Assembly: GCA_035528275.1 (NCBI GenBank)
Contig: DATKYV010000258.1
Coordinates: 1 to 18,260 of the forward strand
Origin: DATKYV01 sp035528275
Lineage (GTDB): Bacteria > Acidobacteriota > Terriglobia > UBA7540
DNA: 18,260 bases
Direction: 5' to 3'
Shown here: in pieces, positions 6,425-13,457 of the stretch
Layout of the letters: each line of letters starts with the position of its first letter
Position numbering within the stretch: the stretch's first letter is position 1
Made by a program: the position numbers and the translations under genes
Notes under the pieces: generated by a model
What the model saw: only the letters and a program-made list of their open reading frames with translations
Told to the model about the DNA's origin: nothing
The model's database searches: none

Positions 6425-8157
6425 CAGAAGATGACCTGCAAAATCAAGAAGGCCACGGCGGAAATTCCCGCCCAGAAAATGGGCCGCTTCCACAGCGGCA
6501 GGTGTCCTTCGCTGGGCAGCTCCGTGCAGCCGTAAACCAAACCGTTCAACTCCTCGACAGGCTTGGGCCGGGTCAGCAGGCTGACGACCACGGTCACGAC
6601 CACACAAATGATCCAGGACCAGAGCGCCCGGTACATGTTCTCCGCCATGTCCTTGGCGTGGGGCGAGAGCGCGATCCAGGCGAGCTTCGTCGGATCGGCC
6701 TTCACCAGAGCCCACATGCCGATGGACGACGCCGTGCCGGCGAGCAATCCCCAGAAACCGCCGGCGGGTGTGGCGCGCTTCCACAGCATTCCCAGCAGCA
6801 CGGTGCCAAACAGCGGGGCGACGAAGAAACTGAAGAGCGCCTGCACGTAGTCCATGATGCTCTTAAACTGCATCACCAGGTACGCCGTGCCGATGGAGAC
6901 AAGCACGCCGAGGATGGTGCACCAGCGGCCCATGGAAACGTAGTGTGAGTCCGTCGCATTCTTGCGGACGAAAGGCCGGTAGAGATCGTAGGTCCAGACC
7001 GTGGCGAAGGCGCTGACGTTGCCCGCCATGCCGGACATGAACCCGGCGATGAGCGCTGTGATCCCCAGGCCCAGCAAGCCGGGCCCGCAATAGCGCGCCA
7101 GCATCAACGGCAAGACTTCGTTGTAGCTGTGTTGCCCGGGCCCCACAGCACTTTCCGGAACCAAAGTGATGGGCAGAAGAGCCAGCCCGAGTAGTCCCGG
7201 AAGAATGACAATGAAGGGAACCGCCATCTTGAAATAGGAGGCGATGATGGGCGCCATCTTCGCCGCGCGAAGGTCCTTGGCGGCGATGACGCGCTGCACC
7301 ACCAGGAAGTCGGTGGTCCAATATCCGAAGGAAATCACCCAGCCGAGACCCAGCACGATTCCCGTCCAGTGGATGCCCATTGGATTGTCAGCGAAGCCAC
7401 CCAGAGTGCGCCAAGCGTGCGTATAGTCGCCCTGCGGAAAATTTTGTTGAATGCGCGCGACCAAGCCCGACCAACCGCCCGCTTCGATCAGGCCCAGAAT
7501 CGGTATGAGCAGCGCGCCGAGCCAGATGAGGAAGAATTGCAGGACCTCGTTGAAGATGGCGGAAAACAGCCCGCCCATGGCCACGTAAATGGCGACAGTC
7601 AGAGAGGAAACCCAGATGCTGAAGTGGATATTCCAGCCCAGCACTACTTTCATCACCAGCGCCATGGCGTACATGTTGATGCCCGACATCAGCACGGTCA
7701 TGAAGGCAAAGCTGACAGCGCTGAGCGCACGCGTGGACTCGCCGTAACGAAGCTGCAGGTAACCGGGAACAGAATGCGTCTTGGAGATGTAATAGAAGGG
7801 CATCATGACGATGCCGAGGAAGAGCATTGCGGGGATGGCGCCCACCCAGTACCAGTGCGTGGCCAGGATGCCGTACTGATAGGACGCCGCCGCCCAGCCC
7901 ATCAGTTCCAGCGCGCCGAGGTTGGCGGAGAGGAAGCTCAAGCCCGCCACCCAGGCCGTCATCTCGCGCCCGGCGAGGAAGAAGTCCTCGCCGCTCTTGG
8001 TGTAGCGCTTGAGATAGAATCCGATGCCCAACACCATCACGAAATAGATCGCGATGATGGCCAGGTCCACGGACCGAAGGGAGATGATCTCGCCGCCTGC
8101 ATCCGTGGCGAGGAGCAATCCGAGCGGGCCGGCGGCGAGAGGCAGTGAGGTCACCAT
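6421..8157 (-). CDS. Sodium:solute symporter (SSS family), probable sugar uptake
   Basis: This 578-residue inner-membrane protein with about 14 predicted helices is expected to import a solute with Na+. SSS hallmarks are the N-terminal DLAIIAIYFVMVLGIGFYLK helix, KSGEDFFLAGREMTAWVAGLSFLSANLGALELMGW, and the later GMAGNVSAFATVWTYDLYRPF block, which resembles SGLT-type sugar symporters. Its position directly after araB and araD suggests that a pentose, probably L-arabinose, is the substrate; this is inferred from context rather than from binding residues. The ATG at 8157 has GAGG 7 nt upstream. The C-terminus ends VIFW, with the stop codon supplied by an adjoining palindromic repeat. Confidence 0.88.
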   Translation of the reverse strand: MVTSLPLAAGPLGLLLATDAGGEIISLRSVDLAIIAIYFVMVLGIGFYLKRYTKSGEDFFLAGREMTAWVAGLSFLSANLGALELMGWAAASYQYGILATHWYWVGAIPAMLFLGIVMMPFYYISKTHSVPGYLQLRYGESTRALSAVSFAFMTVLMSGINMYAMALVMKVVLGWNIHFSIWVSSLTVAIYVAMGGLFSAIFNEVLQFFLIWLGALLIPILGLIEAGGWSGLVARIQQNFPQGDYTHAWRTLGGFADNPMGIHWTGIVLGLGWVISFGYWTTDFLVVQRVIAAKDLRAAKMAPIIASYFKMAVPFIVILPGLLGLALLPITLVPESAVGPGQHSYNEVLPLMLARYCGPGLLGLGITALIAGFMSGMAGNVSAFATVWTYDLYRPFVRKNATDSHYVSMGRWCTILGVLVSIGTAYLVMQFKSIMDYVQALFSFFVAPLFGTVLLGMLWKRATPAGGFWGLLAGTASSIGMWALVKADPTKLAWIALSPHAKDMAENMYRALWSWIICVVVTVVVSLLTRPKPVEELNGLVYGCTELPSEGHLPLWKRPIFWAGISAVAFLILQVIFW

Positions 8158-8204
8158 GCAATGGCCTCGCGGAGCAAAAGTATCACGATGAGAAAGCCGA
8201 GTAA

Positions 8205-8264
8205 CAAAACTCGAAAATCGAAAATGGAAACTCGACGATGTTCGAATTTCGAATTCCGAAATTC
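8205..8264. repeat. AT-rich repeat with TCGAAAA units and an 8-bp hairpin
   Basis: The 118-bp gap between araD and the symporter holds TCGAAAA twice in tandem (8211-8224). An exact inverted repeat GAATTTCG-AATTC-CGAAATTC follows at 8244-8264. The low GC contrasts with the flanking genes. It may form an intercistronic RNA hairpin or be a dispersed repeat unit. Confidence 0.6.
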
Positions 8265-8275
8265 AACCGCGGCGG

Positions 8276-8935
8276 TCATGATTTCTTCTCCTGCCCGTAA
8301 GTGGAGTGATAGCGGTCCCACCACTTCTTCACTTCTTCCGAAGGCAGCGGTTGGGGTTTCCCCAGGAGCAGCGCCAGGTGAACGGTCTTGGCGACGTCTT
8401 CGAGCATCACCGCGGCTTTCACCGCCTCGCGGGGTGTCGGCCCCCAGGCGAAAACCCCGTGCTGTCCGAGCAGCACGGCGGGCGCCCGGCGCTTGTATTT
8501 CAGGATCGCCTCGCCGATGTGGTCGCCCAGGTTGTCCACGTAAGGCGCGCAGGGAATCTCCTCGCCAAACTCATCGGCGATGGCGGTCAAGTATACGGGA
8601 ATCGGACGTCCCAGCAACGCGAAACTGGTGGCGTAGTTCGAGTGCGTGTGGATGACGCCGCCCATGTCGGGGCAATTCCTGTAGAGGTAAAGGTGATGAG
8701 GCAGATCGACCGACGGCTTCCACTTGCCCTTCACCTTGCGGCCTTCGAGGTCGGTAACCACGATGTCGGCGGGCCGCATCGTGTCGTAGTCCACGCCGCT
8801 CGGTTTGATGAGCACCAGCCCGCGCTTGCGGTCGATGCCGCTGGCGTTGCCGGCGTGCATGGTGATCAGGCCGGCGCGATAGATATCGAGGTTGGCCTTC
8901 CAGACTTCGCGGCGAAGTTGTTCGAGGTTCGCCAT
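8276..8935 (-). CDS. araD: L-ribulose-5-phosphate 4-epimerase
   Basis: This 219-residue cytosolic class II aldolase-family enzyme converts L-ribulose 5-phosphate to D-xylulose 5-phosphate, which enters the pentose phosphate pathway. Visible metal ligands are H96 and H98 in IHTHSNYAT, and H159 in LLGQHGVFAWG. GNASGIDRKRGLVLIKPSG (29-47) is the substrate-phosphate region. D121 in TAIADEFGEEIPCAPY aligns with the catalytic Asp120 of E. coli AraD. The C-terminal YGQ (213-215) matches the Tyr229-Gly-Gln of that enzyme, which separates epimerases from fuculose-phosphate aldolases. It is slightly shorter than E. coli AraD. It starts 32 bp after araB in the same direction, so the two are surely co-transcribed. 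Confidence 0.9.
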   Translation of the reverse strand: MANLEQLRREVWKANLDIYRAGLITMHAGNASGIDRKRGLVLIKPSGVDYDTMRPADIVVTDLEGRKVKGKWKPSVDLPHHLYLYRNCPDMGGVIHTHSNYATSFALLGRPIPVYLTAIADEFGEEIPCAPYVDNLGDHIGEAILKYKRRAPAVLLGQHGVFAWGPTPREAVKAAVMLEDVAKTVHLALLLGKPQPLPSEEVKKWWDRYHSTYGQEKKS

Positions 8936-8967
8936 AGTCTTCAGTGACGTGCCACGCCCGAGGGTCT

Positions 8968-10647
8968 CTACGACGAGGCCAGATCGCGCTTCAGAGCCTT
9001 CAGGCGCTTCATCACGTCATTCGCGCCGCGGCCAAAGTAATCGTGCAGGGCCTGGTAATCCTTGAAGAGCTGGTCGTAGACCCCGCGCGCTTCGGGCCGA
9101 GGCCGGTAGGTCAGCTTCTGGGTGTGGGCCATGGTCTCGGCGGCCTCGAAGATGGAATCGTACCCTCCCCCCGCGCGCCCGGCGGCCACGGCGCCGTGCA
9201 TCGCCGCGCCCAACGCCGAACACGTCTGGAGCTGCCCGGCCAAACGAATCTCGCGCCCCGTGACGTCGGCGTAAATCTGCATCAGGAGTCTGCTCTTCTC
9301 CGGCAAGCCGCCGCAGGCGACCAGCTCTTTGACCGCGACGCCCTTCGACTCAAAGGCCTCGACGATCTGCCGCGTGCCGAAGGCTGTGGCTTCGATGAGC
9401 GCGCGATACATCTCCTCGGCGCGCGTCGCCAGCGTCATGCCCAGCATCATGCCGCTCAAGTCCACGTCCACCAGGATCGAGCGGTTGCCGTTCCACCAGT
9501 CGAGCGCCAGCAGCCCCGACTCGCCGGGCTTGAGGGCCGCCGCGCGTTTTTCGAGCGCCTCTGTGAAGTGCACCTTTCGCTTGCGCGCCTCGCGATGAAC
9601 ATAGTCGGCAACGCCGTGCTCGAAGAACCAGGCGAAGATATCTCCCACGGCCGACTGCCCGGCCTCGTAGCCCCAGAAGCCCGGCACGATGCCGTCCTCG
9701 ACCGTGCCGCACATGCCCTCCACCATCTGCCGCTCGGTCCCGAGCAGCATGTGGCAGATGGACGTGCCCATGATCATCACCAAAGAGCCCGGCTGCGTGA
9801 CCGTGGTGGCGGGCACGGCGACGTGCGCGTCCACGTTGCCGATGGAAACCGGCAGGCCTTCGCGCAAACCGGTCTTGCGCGCCCAGAACGCCGTCAGCCC
9901 GCCGGCGCGCGCACCCAGAGGATGAAAGGTTGCGCCGACCTTTTCCCCGATGACGTTCTGGAGGCGGGGGTGTAACGCCCGGAAGAATTCCCGCGAGGGA
10001 AATCCCGCGCCCTTCACCCACATTGCCTTGTAACCCGCCGTGCAGGTGTTGCGCTTCTCCTCGCCGGTCAGTTGCCAGACAATCCAATCGGCGCCTTCGA
10101 TGAACTTGTCGGCGGCGTCGTAGATTTCCGGGGCTTCGTTGAGTACCTGCAGGACTTTCGAGAAGAACCATTCGGAGGAATACTTGCCGCCGTAGATGCG
10201 GATGAACTCCTCGTTGCGCGCCCGCCCCACCTCGTTGATGCGGTTCGCTTCCGGCTGCGCGGCGTGATGCTTCCAGAGCTTGACCCAGGCGTGCGGATGC
10301 TTGCGATACTGCGAGAGGAAGCAGAGCGGCGTGCCGTCCGATTTCGTGGGGAGGGGCGTGCAGGCGGTGAAGTCCGTTCCGATACCGACCACGTCGTCGG
10401 GCTTCACCTTGGCGGCTTTCAAAGCCTTGGGCACACCTTTCTCCACCACCAGAAGATAGTCGCGGGGATTCTGCAGGGCCCAGTCGGGTTCGAGCTTGGG
10501 CCCGCCGGGGAGCTTCTCGTCGATGACGCCATCGGGGTAAGGCACGACCACGGCGCCAGCCTCCGCGCCGTCGCGCACGCGCACCACGACGACGCGACCC
10601 GATTCCGTTCCGTAGTCTATTCCGAGTGCGAATTTATCTTTGGCCAT
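8968..10647 (-). CDS. araB: L-ribulokinase (FGGY carbohydrate kinase)
   Basis: This 559-residue cytosolic kinase phosphorylates L-ribulose with ATP, the step before araD. The N-terminal nucleotide-binding loop GIDYGTESGRVVVV is at residues 9-22. The C-terminal FGGY half contains YRALIEATAFGTRQIVEA and the ACGGLPEKSRLLMQIYADVTG block, followed by CSALGAAMHGAVAAG. The length fits AraB rather than the shorter xylulo- or glycerol kinases (about 500). The start is the ATG at 10647 (MAKDKFALGID), with AGGA about 8 nt upstream; longer in-frame starts add a non-conserved Gly-rich leader. It is the first gene of the minus-strand operon araB-araD-symporter-two-helix protein. L-arabinose isomerase (araA), which would supply the substrate, is not in the window. 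Confidence 0.92.
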   Translation of the reverse strand: MAKDKFALGIDYGTESGRVVVVRVRDGAEAGAVVVPYPDGVIDEKLPGGPKLEPDWALQNPRDYLLVVEKGVPKALKAAKVKPDDVVGIGTDFTACTPLPTKSDGTPLCFLSQYRKHPHAWVKLWKHHAAQPEANRINEVGRARNEEFIRIYGGKYSSEWFFSKVLQVLNEAPEIYDAADKFIEGADWIVWQLTGEEKRNTCTAGYKAMWVKGAGFPSREFFRALHPRLQNVIGEKVGATFHPLGARAGGLTAFWARKTGLREGLPVSIGNVDAHVAVPATTVTQPGSLVMIMGTSICHMLLGTERQMVEGMCGTVEDGIVPGFWGYEAGQSAVGDIFAWFFEHGVADYVHREARKRKVHFTEALEKRAAALKPGESGLLALDWWNGNRSILVDVDLSGMMLGMTLATRAEEMYRALIEATAFGTRQIVEAFESKGVAVKELVACGGLPEKSRLLMQIYADVTGREIRLAGQLQTCSALGAAMHGAVAAGRAGGGYDSIFEAAETMAHTQKLTYRPRPEARGVYDQLFKDYQALHDYFGRGANDVMKRLKALKRDLASS

Positions 10648-10791
10648 ATGAATTCCTGTCGGGAGTTTGCCACCTCCGCACACCTTGGCGCAAGAGAGCG
10701 GACCCGGCTCGCGAGGATTTCTTCGTGCAAGCGCGCGGATCTGGTCACGCTCGCACTCCCGGCCCGGCGCGGGGCGCGCAGGCGGCGCAGG

Positions 10792-10805
10792 TGAAAGCGC
10801 TTACG
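10792..10805. promoter_or_regulatory. LacI-family-type operator TGAAAGCGCTTACG
   Basis: The core AAGCGCTT (10795-10802) is a perfect palindrome with the central CG typical of LacI/GalR-family operators (compare TGAAAGCGCTTTCA-type sites and cre elements). It lies directly downstream of the probable araB -10 box, where a bound repressor would block initiation. No regulator gene for it is in the window. Confidence 0.55.
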
Positions 10806-10831
10806 GTACTGGAACCGTCCTCCCCTGTCAA
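10803..10831 (-). promoter_or_regulatory. Candidate promoter of the araB operon
   Basis: On the minus strand a perfect TTGACA (10831-10826) is followed after 17 bp by TACCGT (10808-10803), a weak -10 matching only 3 of 6 positions. The operator-like palindrome begins within the -10, so the initiation region would be covered by repressor. The resulting leader would be about 150 nt. Confidence 0.45.
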
Positions 10832-10863
10832 GCCCTTGTCGTCCTCCCCTCCCCGCCTTCGAT

Positions 10864-10892
10864 TTGACCTCACCCTCGCGCTGGTGTACAAG
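10864..10892 (+). promoter_or_regulatory. Candidate promoter of the metallo-hydrolase gene
   Basis: TTGACC (10864-10869), a 17-bp spacer and TACAAG (10887-10892) give a moderate sigma-70 match. It lies 34 bp upstream of the ATG at 10926, leaving room for the AAGGAG ribosome site at 10914-10919. Confidence 0.4.
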
Positions 10893-10906
10893 ACCTCGGG
10901 TACACC
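10883..10906. promoter_or_regulatory. Inverted repeat GGTGTAC-N10-GTACACC, operator or leader hairpin
   Basis: Two perfect 7-bp arms (10883-10889 and 10900-10906) are separated by 10 bp, so their centres lie 17 bp apart. The repeat covers the candidate -10 box and start point of the plus-strand promoter and ends 8 bp before the ribosome site. A dimeric regulator could bind it, or it could form a hairpin if transcription starts further upstream. Confidence 0.45.
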
Positions 10907-10925
10907 CCCGGCGAAGGAGCAGGCG

Positions 10926-11873
10926 ATGGAGCTTTACAGGAACGTCCACCGGATCGAATCCCTTTACGGCGGCCGCAATCTCTTCCAATACCTCTTCGTC
11001 GGCGACCAAGTGGTCCTCGTGGATACGGGCATCGCGGAGACGCCGGAAAAGGTCATCTTCCCCGCCCTCGACCGGTTAAAGCTCAAGCCGCAGCGGCTTT
11101 CACTCGCCGTGGTCACGCACGCCGACCTCGACCATCAAGGCGGCAGCGACGCCATCAAGCGCCTCTCGCCGGAGAGCAAGCTCAGTTGCGGCGTCGCCGA
11201 CCGCACCATGGTGGAAGACCCCCGCGCGCTCTTCGACCTCCGCTACAACCACCTCCGGGCCGAGCACGACGTCGGTTTCGATCCCGACCCCTGGCCGGAA
11301 GCGGGAAGGGCGCGCAAGATGGACCTCTGCTTTTCGGGCGGGGAGAAGATCCGTCTGAGTGACGACTGGGATCTGGAAGTCCTCCACGTGCCCGGCCATT
11401 CGAGCGGCCATCTGGCGCTCTATGATGCCCGGCACAAGTCGGCGTTTGTGGGCGACGCCATCCACGGGCGCGGCTGCCCGAAAGCCGAAGGCGGCATGGC
11501 CATTCCCGTCACTTACTACGAGGTGGACATCTACCTCTCGACATTGCGCTACTTCGAAGGGCTGGCGATTGACGTGCTCTACTCCGGCCACTGGCCTACG
11601 ATGCGCGGCGAGGAGATCCGGGACTTCATCGCCGATTCGCGACGAACCGTCGAGCTCTTCGATCGCGTCATTCTTCAGACTCTCGATCAGAATCCCGCCG
11701 GGCTCACACTCAAAGAACTCATCGACGCGGTGGCCCAGGCGGTGGGCGAATGGCCTCGCGAGGGCTGGAATCTCGCCATGTTTCCCGTCAAGGGCCACAT
11801 GGACCGCCTGGAGGAACGCGCGAGCGTGCGGCGCGTGCCCGGGACGCGCCCCGTGCGTTGGCAGCGGGTGTGA
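10926..11873 (+). CDS. Metallo-beta-lactamase-fold hydrolase
   Basis: This 315-residue cytosolic protein has an MBL fold. Metal-ligand motifs are visible in order: THADLDH (H65, D67, D69, H70), PGHSSGHL (H158), FVGDAIHG (D177) and LYSGHWP (H222). In the first motif the usual HxHxDH reads HxDxDH, so one zinc-1 ligand is an aspartate. A C-terminal extension of about 80 residues, including LTLKELIDAVAQAVGEWP, may form a helical or winged-helix cap. The ATG at 10926 is chosen for AAGGAG at 10914-10919, 6 nt upstream; longer frames run back into the araB promoter region. It is transcribed divergently from araB. The substrate is unknown; the family includes glyoxalase II-like thioesterases, lactonases and other hydrolases. 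Confidence 0.85.
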   Translation: MELYRNVHRIESLYGGRNLFQYLFVGDQVVLVDTGIAETPEKVIFPALDRLKLKPQRLSLAVVTHADLDHQGGSDAIKRLSPESKLSCGVADRTMVEDPRALFDLRYNHLRAEHDVGFDPDPWPEAGRARKMDLCFSGGEKIRLSDDWDLEVLHVPGHSSGHLALYDARHKSAFVGDAIHGRGCPKAEGGMAIPVTYYEVDIYLSTLRYFEGLAIDVLYSGHWPTMRGEEIRDFIADSRRTVELFDRVILQTLDQNPAGLTLKELIDAVAQAVGEWPREGWNLAMFPVKGHMDRLEERASVRRVPGTRPVRWQRV

Positions 11874-11951
11874 GCCGCGGCGCGCCGTCATCGACACAGT
11901 TTCCAGCACGCGGACACGACGACGCTGAGGGCAGCGGAATCCCCGGCTCGC

Positions 11952-11972
11952 TTGACAGCGTTCCTATATAAT
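11952..11972 (+). promoter_or_regulatory. TTGACA and TATAAT hexamers with non-standard 9-bp spacing
   Basis: A perfect TTGACA (11952-11957) and a perfect TATAAT (11967-11972) stand only 9 bp apart, upstream of the Gfo/Idh gene. The TATAAT is well placed for a start near 11979 and a leader of about 27 nt. The -35 spacing is far too short for a standard sigma-70 promoter, so the two hexamers may not act together. Confidence 0.4.
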
Positions 11973-12005
11973 CTGCTGTTCCCTCGCACCGAGAGGAGAG
12001 AGAAA

Positions 12006-13337
12006 ATGACCGACCGGAATATTTCCCGTCGAAAGTTCATGGAACGATCGCTTTTGGGCACGGCCGCAGCGGGCCTTGCCTACTCGGCACAACCCTTCGT
12101 TCAAACGGCCGCAGCAAGCGACAAGATCACGGTAGGCCTCATCGGCGCCGGCATCCGCGGACTCGAGTTGATGGAGTCCATTCTCAAGGTGGGAGGAAAC
12201 GTCGCCGTGGTCTGCGACCTCTACGACGGCCACTTCCGCCGCGCTCAGGAAATTCAAGCCAACACACCGACGACGCGCGAATATCGCGAGGTGCTCGACC
12301 GCAAGGATATCGACGCGGTGTTCGTCGCCACCTCCGACCACTGGCACGCGCCCGTCGCCATCGCCGCCATGCGCGCCGGCAAGGACGTCTATTGCGAGAA
12401 GCCGATGACCCATACCATCCCCGAGGCCGTGGAGATGGCCAGGGTGTCGAAGGAAACCGGCAGGCTGGTGCAGGTGGGAAGCCAGAGCCTGAGCATGACT
12501 TCCACGCAGAAAGCCAAAGAGTGGGTCGCGAACGGCGAGATCGGCACCGTCTACATGGTGCAGTGCTCGATCTATCGTCCCAGCGCCGTCGGCGCTTGGC
12601 GCTACCCCGTGCCTCCCGACGCCTCGCCCCAAACGGTGGACTGGGAGCGGTACCTCGGCAACGCGCCCAAGCGGCCTTTCGACGCGAAGCGCTTCTTCCA
12701 GTTTCGCAACTGGTGGGACTACGGGACGGGAATCGCCGGCGACGAGTACGTTCACCTGCTTTCGCGCGTGCATGATGTGATGAACGTGCAATATCCCGTG
12801 AGCGCCGTAGCGACCGGCGGCATCTATCACTGGACCGGCGACCGCGACGTTCCCGACATTCATAACACGCTCTACGACTACGGAAAGTTCCAGGTGGCGA
12901 CGACGGCGAACCTGGTCACCAACTGGGATAACGGCGAGATCGTGCGCTTCATGGGCGACAAGGGCACGGTCGACCTCACCGAGTGGGCGGCGACGCTTGT
13001 GCCTTACAATCGCGTCGAGGACTACAACTATCCACTGGAAAGCTGGCCGAAGGATCTGAAGGAGCAGTTCATCGCCGAGCACAAGGACGATCCCCTGGCC
13101 GACGTGGGCACGGCTGCGAAACAACCCAAGCGGAAGAAGGAGACCCTCACCCAGAAGGCCGAGGGAACCGAGGACCACATCCGCAATCTCTTCGACTGCA
13201 TCAAGACGCGAAAGCAGCCCATCGAGAACGCGGAGTTCGGTTGCGGAACGGCCGTGGCCGCGCACATGGCGAATATCTCCTACCGGAAGAAGCGGCAGGT
13301 CATCTGGGACGCGCAGAAGCTCGAGTTGAAATCGTAA
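12006..13337 (+). CDS. Tat-exported Gfo/Idh/MocA-family oxidoreductase
   Basis: This 443-residue NAD(P)-dependent oxidoreductase is predicted to be periplasmic. It begins with a clear Tat signal, SRRKFM at residues 8-12 plus a hydrophobic stretch ending near AAA at about 35-37. The Rossmann domain follows, with the dinucleotide loop GAGIRG at 47-52 and D71 after the second strand. The catalytic EKP motif is E131-K132-P133 in DVYCEKPMTHT. The C-terminal alpha/beta domain carries FRNWWDYGTGIAGDEYVHLL and a substrate-pocket histidine in SRVHDVMN. Family members oxidise or reduce sugars, inositols and related polyols, and Tat-exported versions are numerous in Acidobacteriota and Planctomycetes. 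The ATG at 12006 follows a GAGAGGAGAG ribosome site. The substrate cannot be read from the sequence; the gene seems monocistronic. Confidence 0.9.
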   Translation: MTDRNISRRKFMERSLLGTAAAGLAYSAQPFVQTAAASDKITVGLIGAGIRGLELMESILKVGGNVAVVCDLYDGHFRRAQEIQANTPTTREYREVLDRKDIDAVFVATSDHWHAPVAIAAMRAGKDVYCEKPMTHTIPEAVEMARVSKETGRLVQVGSQSLSMTSTQKAKEWVANGEIGTVYMVQCSIYRPSAVGAWRYPVPPDASPQTVDWERYLGNAPKRPFDAKRFFQFRNWWDYGTGIAGDEYVHLLSRVHDVMNVQYPVSAVATGGIYHWTGDRDVPDIHNTLYDYGKFQVATTANLVTNWDNGEIVRFMGDKGTVDLTEWAATLVPYNRVEDYNYPLESWPKDLKEQFIAEHKDDPLADVGTAAKQPKRKKETLTQKAEGTEDHIRNLFDCIKTRKQPIENAEFGCGTAVAAHMANISYRKKRQVIWDAQKLELKS

Positions 13338-13381
13338 GCATTGCAGCGAACCGCGCCATCCCGCCGATCGGCCCGGACGTG

Positions 13382-13416
13382 GGCGCTTGAAGCGCCGCCG
13401 TTCCGGTTCGAGCCGG
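13382..13416. terminator. Tandem hairpins after the oxidoreductase gene
   Basis: GGCGCT-TGA-AGCGCC (13382-13396) and CCGG-TTCGAG-CCGG (13403-13416) lie between the oxidoreductase stop and ccoN. They could terminate transcription or protect the mRNA end. No T-tract follows, so the call is weak. Confidence 0.35.
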
Positions 13417-13457
13417 TGGGACGCGCGCGGTAGACTTGAAACCTGGAGAGAACCATC

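Noticed and set aside
8944..9975. Plus-strand open frame opposite araB
   Set aside because: It is antisense to a well-supported kinase, has no recognisable motif and no ribosome site.
10626..10925. N-terminal extension of the metallo-hydrolase
   Set aside because: The extension crosses the divergent promoters and operator and is low-complexity; AAGGAG fixes the start at 10926.
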